DNA of 59,835 nucleotides. It comes from an uncultured Bacteroidales bacterium (GTDB lineage Bacteria; Bacteroidota; Bacteroidia; Bacteroidales; P3). Shown here piece by piece: positions 51,655-58,994 of the stretch (position 1 is its first letter; every line of letters starts with the position of its first letter). The notes below the pieces were generated by a model. That model saw only the letters and a list, made by a program, of their open reading frames with translations. It did no database searches and was not told where the DNA came from. The stretch is taken from contig CAMJJD010000007.1 of assembly GCA_946406015.1 (NCBI GenBank), positions 1-59,835 of the forward strand. The letters are read 5' to 3'. A program made the translations under genes and the position numbers.

Positions 51655-54585
51655 TTGAAAAACAAGTATATCGAAATACGTGGTGCGCGGGCGAACAATC
51701 TGAAGAATGTCGACGTGCAATTGCCGCAAGGACAGTTGGTGGTGGTGACGGGAGTGAGCGGCAGCGGCAAGTCAAGCCTGGCGTTCGACACCCTTTTTGC
51801 TGAAGGACAACGGCGCTATGTGGAGAGCCTGAGCTCGTATGCGCGCCAGTTCCTGGGTCGCATGTCGAAGCCGGAGGTGGACTTTATCCATGGGCTGGCG
51901 CCGGCAGTGGCCATAGGGCAGCGGGTGAATACATCCAACCCGAGGAGCACCGTGGGCACGCAGACCGAGGTGTATGAGTACCTGAAGCTGCTCTTCGCCC
52001 GTGTGGGACGCACCTTCTCGCCCGTGAGCGGCATCGAGGTGAAACGCCACACGGTGAGCGACGTGGTGGACTACGTCTGCTCGGAGTTCGGCGGCCGGAG
52101 CGAAGTCGGAAGTCGTACGTCGGAGGTCGTAAGTCGGAAGTCGGAGGTCGGAGACTCAAAGACTCAAAGACTCAGTGACTCACAGACTCAAAGCCTCAAA
52201 GCCTCAAAGCCTCACGAGACCGTGTTGATTCTTGCCCCGCTGGAGGACAGCAAGGAGCGTCCCTTGGACCAGCAGCTGTCCATTCTGCGTCAGGAAGGTT
52301 ACCAACGTGTGATGGTGAAGGGGACGGTGGTGCGCATCGAGGACCTGCTGTCGGAAGGCGGCAATGCCGCTTTGTCCGAATCCCCCACTTTCTTGGTCGT
52401 GGACCGCGTGAATGTGGACTTGTCCGACGACGGGCTGGCGGCACGTCTGGCGGAGAGTGTGCAGGCTGCTTTCTTCGAAGGAAGGGGTTCCTGTGTGGTC
52501 AAGAAGTTGGAAACCGGTGGTGCTGAAGCCTCCCCGGCTCCGAACAGGACGTTTTCCAACCGTTTCGAGGCCGACGGCATCACCTTCGAGAAGCCCAACC
52601 CCAATTTCTTCTCTTTCAACAACCCCTACGGTGCCTGCTCCACCTGCCAAGGGTACGGGAGCGTGATTGGCATCGACGAGAATCTGGTGGTGCCCAACAA
52701 AACCAAGAGCATCTATGAGAACGCAGTGGTGTGCTGGAATGGCGACAAGATGCAGGAGGTGAAACGTGAGTTTATACGCCATGCTGCTGTCGTGGACTTC
52801 CCCATACACAAGCCGTACTATGAACTGACGCAGGAGCAGAAAGACCTTCTGTGGCACGGCGACGGCACTTGGGAGGGCATCGACGGCTTCTTCCGCTGGG
52901 TCGAAAGTCAGGCCTACAAGATACAATACCGTGTCATGCTCAGCCGCTACCGTGGCCGCACCGTTTGCCCCGATTGCCACGGCTCGCGTCTGCGGAAAGA
53001 CGCCGACTATGTGAAGGTGGGCGGCCGCAGCATCAGCGAGGTGGTGTCAATGCCGGTCGACGAAGCGCTGCGCTGGGTACTGTCGCTCGAAGAGAGTCTT
53101 ACACCCACCGAACTGGCTACGACAGAACGCCTGCGGGCCGAATTGCGCAGCCGCTTGGGCTATCTGGTCGACGTGGGCCTCTCTTACCTGACGTTGAGCC
53201 GTATGAGCAACACGCTGAGTGGCGGCGAGAGCCAGCGCATCACATTGGCTACCTCGCTGGGCAGTTCGCTCGTGGGGTCGATGTACATACTTGACGAGCC
53301 GTCGATAGGGTTGCACAGCCGCGACACAGAGCGCCTCATCGGGGTGCTGAAGCAGCTGCGCGACCTGGGAAATACGGTGATAGTGGTGGAACACGACGAG
53401 GACATCATCCGGTCGGCCGACTGGCTGGTCGATGTCGGACCCGGCGCCGGTCGTCTGGGCGGCGAGGTGGTCTTCAGCGGACCGCCGTCGAAACTGCCCA
53501 AGGCCGACCGCTCGCTGACGGCCGACTACCTGCTGGGACGCCGCTCGATAGCCGTCCCTAAGGAACGCCGCCATTGGCGCGACCGCATCAGCATCCGTGG
53601 CGCCTATGCCAACAACTTGAAACATATTGATGTCGACATCCCTTTGGGGGTGCTCACCGTCGTCACCGGTGTCAGCGGCTCGGGCAAGAGCACGCTGATA
53701 CGTCGGGTGCTCTACGACGTGTTGCAGCGCCGCATGGAGGGCAACGCCGACTACGTGGGCTCGTGTCTCTCGCTCGAGGGCGACGTGCGCCGTCTCGCTG
53801 CGGTCGAGATGGTGGACCAGAACCCCATCGGCCGCTCCTCCCGCTCCAACCCCGCCACCTACATGAAGGTCTTCGACGAGGTGCGTGCCCTCTACGCCCA
53901 GCAGCCGCTGGCGAAAGCCCGTGGCTACAAGAGCGGCTTCTTCTCTTTCAACGTCGAAGGTGGCCGCTGCGACACCTGCGAGGGCGAAGGCTACGTGACG
54001 GTGAGCATGCAGTTTATGAGCGACGTGCACCTGCTCTGCGACGAATGCCATGGCTCCCGCTACAAGGACGAGGCCCTCGAGGTGCACTACAAGGAAAAGA
54101 ATATCAGCCAGGTGCTAGAGATGACGGTCGACCAGGCATGCGAGTTCTTCGACAGCGATGAGACCCGCTCCATCTACACCCGTCTCAAGCCCCTGCAGGA
54201 CGTCGGACTGGGCTATCTTATGCTGGGCCAGTCGAGCAGCAGCCTCAGCGGCGGCGAAGCCCAGCGCATCAAGCTGGCTTCCTACCTCGTGCATGGCGAA
54301 GCCGCCGAGCGTCCCATGCTCTTCATCTTCGACGAACCCTCCACCGGTCTGCATTTCCATGACATCCAGAAGCTGCTGGCAGCCTTCGACCGCCTCATCG
54401 AACGGGGTCACTCCATCGTCGTCATCGAACATCACCACGACATCATCAAGTGTGCCGACTGGGTCATCGACCTCGGCCCCGAAGGGGGCGAGGGTGGGGG
54501 ACGGGTGGTCTTCGCCGGCACCCCCGAAGACCTGCTCAATTGCAAAGAGTCCTACACCGCAAAATACCTCACTGGTAAACTATAA
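51655..54585 (+). CDS. uvrA: Excinuclease ABC subunit A with repeat-derived insert
   Basis: A 976-residue damage sensor of nucleotide excision repair. It has two ABC ATPase modules: Walker A GVSGSGKSS at about 34 and GVSGSGKST near 674, with signatures LSGGESQRI and LSGGEAQRI. A zinc-binding CDTCEGEGY ... CDECHGS module is near 772-800. The start is TTG at 51655: a TAA lies three codons upstream in frame and KYIEIRGARANNL must be included. Residues 145-186 (with SEVGSRTSEVVSRKSEV and DSKTQRLSDSQTQS) are made of heptamer and octamer arrays and stand where homologues have a short link between VDYV and the ILAPL strand. Confidence 0.95.
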   Translation: MKNKYIEIRGARANNLKNVDVQLPQGQLVVVTGVSGSGKSSLAFDTLFAEGQRRYVESLSSYARQFLGRMSKPEVDFIHGLAPAVAIGQRVNTSNPRSTVGTQTEVYEYLKLLFARVGRTFSPVSGIEVKRHTVSDVVDYVCSEFGGRSEVGSRTSEVVSRKSEVGDSKTQRLSDSQTQSLKASKPHETVLILAPLEDSKERPLDQQLSILRQEGYQRVMVKGTVVRIEDLLSEGGNAALSESPTFLVVDRVNVDLSDDGLAARLAESVQAAFFEGRGSCVVKKLETGGAEASPAPNRTFSNRFEADGITFEKPNPNFFSFNNPYGACSTCQGYGSVIGIDENLVVPNKTKSIYENAVVCWNGDKMQEVKREFIRHAAVVDFPIHKPYYELTQEQKDLLWHGDGTWEGIDGFFRWVESQAYKIQYRVMLSRYRGRTVCPDCHGSRLRKDADYVKVGGRSISEVVSMPVDEALRWVLSLEESLTPTELATTERLRAELRSRLGYLVDVGLSYLTLSRMSNTLSGGESQRITLATSLGSSLVGSMYILDEPSIGLHSRDTERLIGVLKQLRDLGNTVIVVEHDEDIIRSADWLVDVGPGAGRLGGEVVFSGPPSKLPKADRSLTADYLLGRRSIAVPKERRHWRDRISIRGAYANNLKHIDVDIPLGVLTVVTGVSGSGKSTLIRRVLYDVLQRRMEGNADYVGSCLSLEGDVRRLAAVEMVDQNPIGRSSRSNPATYMKVFDEVRALYAQQPLAKARGYKSGFFSFNVEGGRCDTCEGEGYVTVSMQFMSDVHLLCDECHGSRYKDEALEVHYKEKNISQVLEMTVDQACEFFDSDETRSIYTRLKPLQDVGLGYLMLGQSSSSLSGGEAQRIKLASYLVHGEAAERPMLFIFDEPSTGLHFHDIQKLLAAFDRLIERGHSIVVIEHHHDIIKCADWVIDLGPEGGEGGGRVVFAGTPEDLLNCKESYTAKYLTGKL
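52087..52211 (+). repeat. AAGTCGG heptamer plus AGACTCAA octamer array inside uvrA
   Basis: 52093-52154 is made of AAGTCGG, AAGTCGT, AGGTCGT and AGGTCGG units; 52154-52208 of AGACTCAA, AGACTCAG, TGACTCAC and AGCCTCAA units. About 40 codons are added in frame. The boundary between word families is direct, as in the intergenic arrays at 51429 and 51475 just upstream of the same gene. Confidence 0.92.
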
Positions 54586-54868
54586 TCGTTATCCCGTTAT
54601 CCCGCAATAAACCGTACCCCTTAACCATTACTATGACCATTACTATGACAATGACTATTAAACTATAATCTTTAATCATTAACCCTTAACCATTACCCCA
54701 ACATCACATTTGTCTTTGACTTCTAGTGAGCGGAGCGAACGATGACTTCTTTAACTTCTCTAACTCCCCAAAAAAAAGTAACCATTAATCATTAACCCTT
54801 AACCCTTAATCCTTAACCTTTAACCCTTAACCATTAATCATTAACCATTAAACCGTAAACTAAAAAAA
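54586..54868. repeat. Gap filled by TTAACCA/ACCATTA-type heptamers
   Basis: The 283 bases after uvrA are mostly CGTTATC, ACCATTA, CTATGAC, TTAACCC, TTAATCA and similar 6-7-bp words (54590-54700 and 54780-54862), with a short non-repeated middle containing GAGCGGAGCGAACG near 54728. No gene or terminator was seen. Confidence 0.85.
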
Positions 54869-55342
54869 ATGACCCCTCAAAAAACCATCAAACGTTCGGC
54901 ATCCATCGGCCTCTGGGGCTCGGTGGGAGTGGTGATGCTCACGGTGGCTTTCATCTACCTCGCCCCGTGGCGTTTCTATCCGTCGGAACATACGGCCCGC
55001 TGGATGCTCGTCGCCGGCAGCGTGCTGGCGGTGTTGGCTGTCAGCATGACACTCCTCACCGTCCGCCGCCGCATCCCGCAGCTGCGGCAGACCGACGACC
55101 TGGAGATCAAACTCACCGGCTACGCCTCCCATGTGCGCTCGCTCTATACCACCATGCTTGTGGTCATACTGCTGCTCTGCGCCTTCACCCTCTTCTCGGC
55201 ACGCAACGTGCTGCTGATGCTGGCCCTCGTCAGCGTGCTTGTGCTCTTCCTCAACTATCCCAACATCTACCGCATCAAGGTCGACCTGGGACTCACCGAC
55301 GAGGAGATGCGCTCGCTTTTCGGAGACCAATACGTCAGTTAA
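54869..55342 (+). CDS. Hypothetical four-helix membrane protein
   Basis: A 157-residue protein with four hydrophobic segments (about 12-32, 46-64, 93-109 and 112-128). A basic loop (TVRRRIPQLRQ) follows helix 2, and a soluble C-terminus ends LTDEEMRSLFGDQY. I do not recognise a family. It stands alone between two repeat-filled gaps. The codon pattern is like the neighbours, and the frame is free of repeat words. Confidence 0.65.
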   Translation: MTPQKTIKRSASIGLWGSVGVVMLTVAFIYLAPWRFYPSEHTARWMLVAGSVLAVLAVSMTLLTVRRRIPQLRQTDDLEIKLTGYASHVRSLYTTMLVVILLLCAFTLFSARNVLLMLALVSVLVLFLNYPNIYRIKVDLGLTDEEMRSLFGDQYVS

Positions 55343-55481
55343 ATTGAAAGTTGAAAGTTCCTAGCCCGCCTAGAAAGGCTAGTCCGCCTAGAAAGGCTAG
55401 TCCGGCTAGAAAGGCTAGAAAAAAAACTAAAACTTAAACCATTAACCATTAAACCGTAAACTGTAAACCGTAAACATTCGT
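55343..55481. repeat. CTAGAAAGG-type repeat and TTAACCA/GTAAACC heptamers before mnmE
   Basis: AATTGAAAGTTGAAAGTT is followed by CCGCCTAGAAAGGCTAGT units (18 bp, about three copies, 55360-55420; each contains CCTAGAAAGGCTAG with short self-complementary arms). AACCATTA and GTAAACC heptamers then run to 55475. mnmE starts at 55482. Confidence 0.85.
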
Positions 55482-56831
55482 ATGAAAAGAAACGACACCA
55501 TAGTTGCCGTGGCCACCCCTCAGGGGGTTGGAGGAATAGCGGTGGTGCGCCTCAGCGGCCCCGACGCCCTCGCTATGGCCACCTCCCACCTGAACCTCCG
55601 ACCTCCGACCTCCGACCTCCGACCTCGCCAGGCGGTCTATTGCCGTTTCGACGATCTGGACGACGGCATCGCCGTCTATTATCCGCAGGGCTACACCGGC
55701 GAGCCCACCGTCGAGTTCTCCTGCCACGGGTCGCTCTACGTGCAGCAGGCCCTGCTGCAGACCCTCGTCGACGACGGTGCGCGGCTGGCCGAAGCCGGCG
55801 AGTTCACCCGCCGTGCCTTCCTCAACGGACGGCTCGACCTCTCGCAGGCTGAGGCGGTGGCCGACCTCATCGACGCCGTCACCCCGACCCAGCACCAGCT
55901 GGCCGTCAGCCAGCTCCGCGGCGGCTATGCCGACGAACTGAAAGCCCTCCGGCAGCAACTCCTCGACCTCACCTCGCTCCTCGAGTTGGAACTCGACTTC
56001 AGCCAGGAGGACGTCGAATTCGCCGACCGCTCGCAGCTCATACATCTGGTCGGAAGCCTCAGCTTGCGCATCAACAGCTTGCGCAACTCGTTCCGCCTCG
56101 GCAACGCCCTCAAACGTGGCATCCCCACGGCCATCATCGGGCGTCCCAACGCCGGCAAGTCGTCCCTGCTCAACGCCCTGCTGGCCGACGACCGGGCCAT
56201 CGTGAGCCCCATCGCCGGCACCACCCGCGACACCGTCGAGGAGACATTCTCCATCGACGGCTTCACCTTCCGCCTCATCGACACAGCCGGCCTGCACCCG
56301 ACCGACGACCCACTCGAGAATTTGGGCATAAAACGATCCATCGCCGCCGCGGTCCAGGCCGACATCATTCTCTATGTCCACGACGCCACACGCTCGTTCG
56401 CCGATGCCCTCGCCGACATGCAGTCGCTGCAGGATGCCGGCGTCAGCCTCGAAGGCAAGCACCTTTGGATTGTCAATAACAAGATGGATCTCCCGGATGC
56501 GGTCAACCCCACACCCGGCGTCGGCATCGCCGTCTCGTCCACCCAAGGCACCGGCCTCGACAACCTCCGGCAGGTGATGGTCGACGCCGTCAGGCGCGAC
56601 AAGGCCGCGTCCAGCGACATCCTCCTCACCAACGCCCGCCACTATGACGCCCTCGGCCGTGCCGACGCCGCCCTGCGGCAGGTGGCCGACGCGCTCACCC
56701 AAGGCGTCCCCGCCGACCTCGTCGCCGTCGACCTCCGCGACGCCCTCTACCACCTCGGCACCATCACCGGCGACGTCGCCAACGACGAAATCCTTTCCAA
56801 TATCTTCAGCCGCTTCTGCATCGGAAAATAG
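55482..56831 (+). CDS. mnmE: tRNA modification GTPase MnmE
   Basis: A 449-residue GTPase that with MnmG makes the cmnm5 group of wobble uridine 34. The N-terminal TrmE domain starts IVAVATPQGVGGIAVVRLSG. The G domain has GRPNAGKSSLLN near 220, DTAGLH near 268 and NKMD near 330. The C-terminus is FCIGK, with the Cys used in the family. Residues about 37-50 (LNLRPPTSDLRPR) come from a CCGACCT heptamer array and replace the usual short variable loop after the first helix. The start ATG is conserved. Confidence 0.95.
   Translation: MKRNDTIVAVATPQGVGGIAVVRLSGPDALAMATSHLNLRPPTSDLRPRQAVYCRFDDLDDGIAVYYPQGYTGEPTVEFSCHGSLYVQQALLQTLVDDGARLAEAGEFTRRAFLNGRLDLSQAEAVADLIDAVTPTQHQLAVSQLRGGYADELKALRQQLLDLTSLLELELDFSQEDVEFADRSQLIHLVGSLSLRINSLRNSFRLGNALKRGIPTAIIGRPNAGKSSLLNALLADDRAIVSPIAGTTRDTVEETFSIDGFTFRLIDTAGLHPTDDPLENLGIKRSIAAAVQADIILYVHDATRSFADALADMQSLQDAGVSLEGKHLWIVNNKMDLPDAVNPTPGVGIAVSSTQGTGLDNLRQVMVDAVRRDKAASSDILLTNARHYDALGRADAALRQVADALTQGVPADLVAVDLRDALYHLGTITGDVANDEILSNIFSRFCIGK
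55591..55630 (+). repeat. CCGACCT heptamer array inside mnmE
   Basis: Four CCGACCT units in a row, with a partial unit on each side, give the heptapeptide period PPTSDLR. The same peptide type occurs at the mtaB insert. Confidence 0.88.
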
Positions 56832-56907
56832 TTAAACTATGTTAACCCGTGAGCCAAACCAGACCCCTTCTCTGTCTATATGTAATAAACCTATCGTCCC
56901 TCGCGTT

Positions 56908-58314
56908 ATGAAGAAAAACTCCGTTATGATGAAACGCTTGCTTGTCACAGCCATCGCCTTCCTCCTCCTGCCGTCGCTCGCGGCGGCTAAATCCGACGGC
57001 TACAAGTTTACCCTCCAAATCGACGGCTGCACCGACTCCATGGTGCTCCTTTGCTACTACCACGCACAGACCGAGCGCATCCTCGACACCGCCTTCAACA
57101 ACGGCCGCGGCCGCTTCCTCTTCCAAGGCACGCGCACCCTCGAACCCGGCCTCTACTTCTTCTCCAACGAGAAAGGACGCAAGGTCGACTTCGTCGTCTA
57201 CCACGAGAAACCCGTCTTCAAGTTCCACACCGACCAGCGCGACTGGTTGCGCAACATGAGCGTCAGCGGCTCCCGCCAGAACACACTCTTCTTCAACTTC
57301 AACCGCTCCACCGAGCACTACTATGACGCCGTCCGCGAAGCACGCGACGAGATGGACTCCGCTGCCTTCATCGAATTCCGTCGGCAGCAGTTCCTCCATG
57401 TCGACACACTCCGCCTCGACTTCATCGCACGCCATCCCGAGTCGATGCTCGCCCGCATGATGATGGCCTCCAAAGACCCGCTCCCGCCACCCGACAGCGT
57501 CACCGGCAACGACCGCTACTTCTACATCATGCACCACTTCTTCGACAACATGCCCCTCGACGACAACTTCATCATCCGCACCCCGCGGTCAGTCTTCTAC
57601 AATCGCATCGACGAGTATGTCGACAAGCGCATGCAAGGTCTCCCCCCCGAACTCATCATCCCCTTGCTCGACACCCTCATCGACCGCTCTGAGCCCGCTC
57701 CCGAGGTCTTCAAGTGGCTCGTCCTCACCCTCACCGAACGCTACCTCCAGAGCAATATCATGGTCTACGACGAAGTCTACGTCCACCTCGTCCAGCGCTA
57801 CTTCGCCACCGGCAAGGTGACCTTCCTCCCGCCGTCGACCGTCGACGAGCAGGTGACTCGTGCCTCCAAATGGGAACACCTCCTCGTCGGACGTGAAGCC
57901 CCCGAACTCATCCTCTTCGATACCACCCGCCGCGTCTGGTCTCTCCACCACATGCCCGGCCGCTACACGCTCCTCCTCTTCTGGAGCCCCACCTGCGGCC
58001 ACTGCCGCACCATCATCCCGGAAATCTACCAGGTCTTCGACCGCGTGGCCGACAGCCTCGACATGACTGCCTTCGCCATCCTCTCCGAACCCGAAGAGCA
58101 TACCGTCGAAAAATGGAAGACCTTCCTCGCCGACCACCACATGACCAACCCCCGCTGGGTCAACCTCAACGGTGGCGAGGCCAATATCGACTGGCGCGAG
58201 GTCTACGACGTGCAGACCACGCCCCAGATCTACCTCATCGACAACTCGACCCACAAGTTCCTCGCCAAGAAACTCAGCGCCGACCTCCTCGAACTGATAT
58301 GCAAACGGCTGTAA
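56908..58314 (+). CDS. Exported thioredoxin-fold protein (TlpA-like, DUF5106/DUF4369-like N-terminus)
   Basis: A 468-residue protein. A signal peptide (LLVTAIAFLLLPSLAAA) is followed by a beta-rich N-terminal domain (FTLQIDGCTDSMVLLCYY, as in DUF4369), a helical middle and a TlpA/AhpC-type thioredoxin domain from about 345 (GREAPELILFDT). The redox motif is CGHC near 384 (WSPTCGHCRTI), and TTPQIYLID holds the cis-proline. It is probably a periplasmic disulfide reductase or peroxide-linked protein. The ATG at 56908 is chosen; 56926 and 56929 are alternatives, and 56839 would add a non-signal leader. Confidence 0.83.
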   Translation: MKKNSVMMKRLLVTAIAFLLLPSLAAAKSDGYKFTLQIDGCTDSMVLLCYYHAQTERILDTAFNNGRGRFLFQGTRTLEPGLYFFSNEKGRKVDFVVYHEKPVFKFHTDQRDWLRNMSVSGSRQNTLFFNFNRSTEHYYDAVREARDEMDSAAFIEFRRQQFLHVDTLRLDFIARHPESMLARMMMASKDPLPPPDSVTGNDRYFYIMHHFFDNMPLDDNFIIRTPRSVFYNRIDEYVDKRMQGLPPELIIPLLDTLIDRSEPAPEVFKWLVLTLTERYLQSNIMVYDEVYVHLVQRYFATGKVTFLPPSTVDEQVTRASKWEHLLVGREAPELILFDTTRRVWSLHHMPGRYTLLLFWSPTCGHCRTIIPEIYQVFDRVADSLDMTAFAILSEPEEHTVEKWKTFLADHHMTNPRWVNLNGGEANIDWREVYDVQTTPQIYLIDNSTHKFLAKKLSADLLELICKRL

Positions 58315-58397
58315 TAAATTAAGAATTAAGAATTAAGAATTAAGAATGAAGAATGTAGAATCTGAAAGTGGAAAATTGAAAGTTGAAAGTTGAAATA

Positions 58398-58499
58398 TCT
58401 CTCGGATTACGCGAAGCGCAGGGATTTCCAGGATGAAGCCGACCCGACAGAAATGAGAGAAAGAGGATTTACAGGATTTCTAGGATTGCGCGCAGCGGG
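58398..58499 (-). repeat. 102-bp core element, copy 2
   Basis: This is the reverse complement of 4678-4779 with one difference seen by eye (TCTAGG instead of TCCAGG). TTGAAAG units lie on both sides. Confidence 0.9.
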
Positions 58500-58530
58500 A
58501 GGGGAAAGTTGAAAGTTGAAAGTTGAAAGT

Positions 58531-58631
58531 TCTCTCGGATTACGCGAAGCGCAGGGATTTCCAGGATGAAGCCGACCCGACAGAAATGAAGAAAGAGAAT
58601 TTACAGGATTTCCAGGATTGCGCGCAGCGGG
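58531..58631 (-). repeat. 102-bp core element, copy 3
   Basis: It has the same orientation as copy 2, separated from it by about 30 bp of TTGAAAG units. It is one base shorter, with a few changes around GAAATGAAGAAAGAG. Confidence 0.9.
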
Positions 58632-58994
58632 AGAAGGTGAAAATTAAGAATTAAGAATGAAGAGTGAAGAATGAAGAATGAAGAGTGAAGAATGAAGAGT
58701 GAAGAATATAGAATTTACGACAATTAACGGATAATTCACGACAATTCACGTTTAAGAAAGCAACAGACAATTTATGGATAATTCATGGCAATTCATGTTA
58801 AAAATAAAAAGGAGTAATGTAGTAAAGGAGAAAAGTAGTAAAGTGTGATACTCATGACAATTTATGGATAATTCACTCACACATTTACACATTCACACAT
58901 TCACACATTCATAGTCATAAGTCATAGTCATTGTCATAAGTCATAGTCATTGTCATAGTCAAAATTACCGAATTAACGAAACACATATTATATT

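Larger units (their letters stand above)
58315..58994. repeat. 680-bp intergenic block of mixed arrays with two 102-bp cores
   Basis: No gene. Content in order: AAGAATT and GAATGAA heptamers (58319-58358), TTGAAAG units (58373-58396), core copy 2, TTGAAAG units (58503-58530), core copy 3, GAAGAGT/GAAGAAT heptamers (58637-58708), AATTCACGACAATTAACGG-like units (58718-58800), AGTAAAGGAG words, ACACATTC octamers (58875-58908) and AGTCATA/GTCATT words (58910-58965). Most of 58319-58800 is the reverse complement, in the same order, of the block at 4534-4835. Confidence 0.88.

Noticed and set aside
54780-54862. Telomere-like TTAACC repeats
   Set aside because: The position is internal, the words are 7-bp and variable, and many other word families are present.
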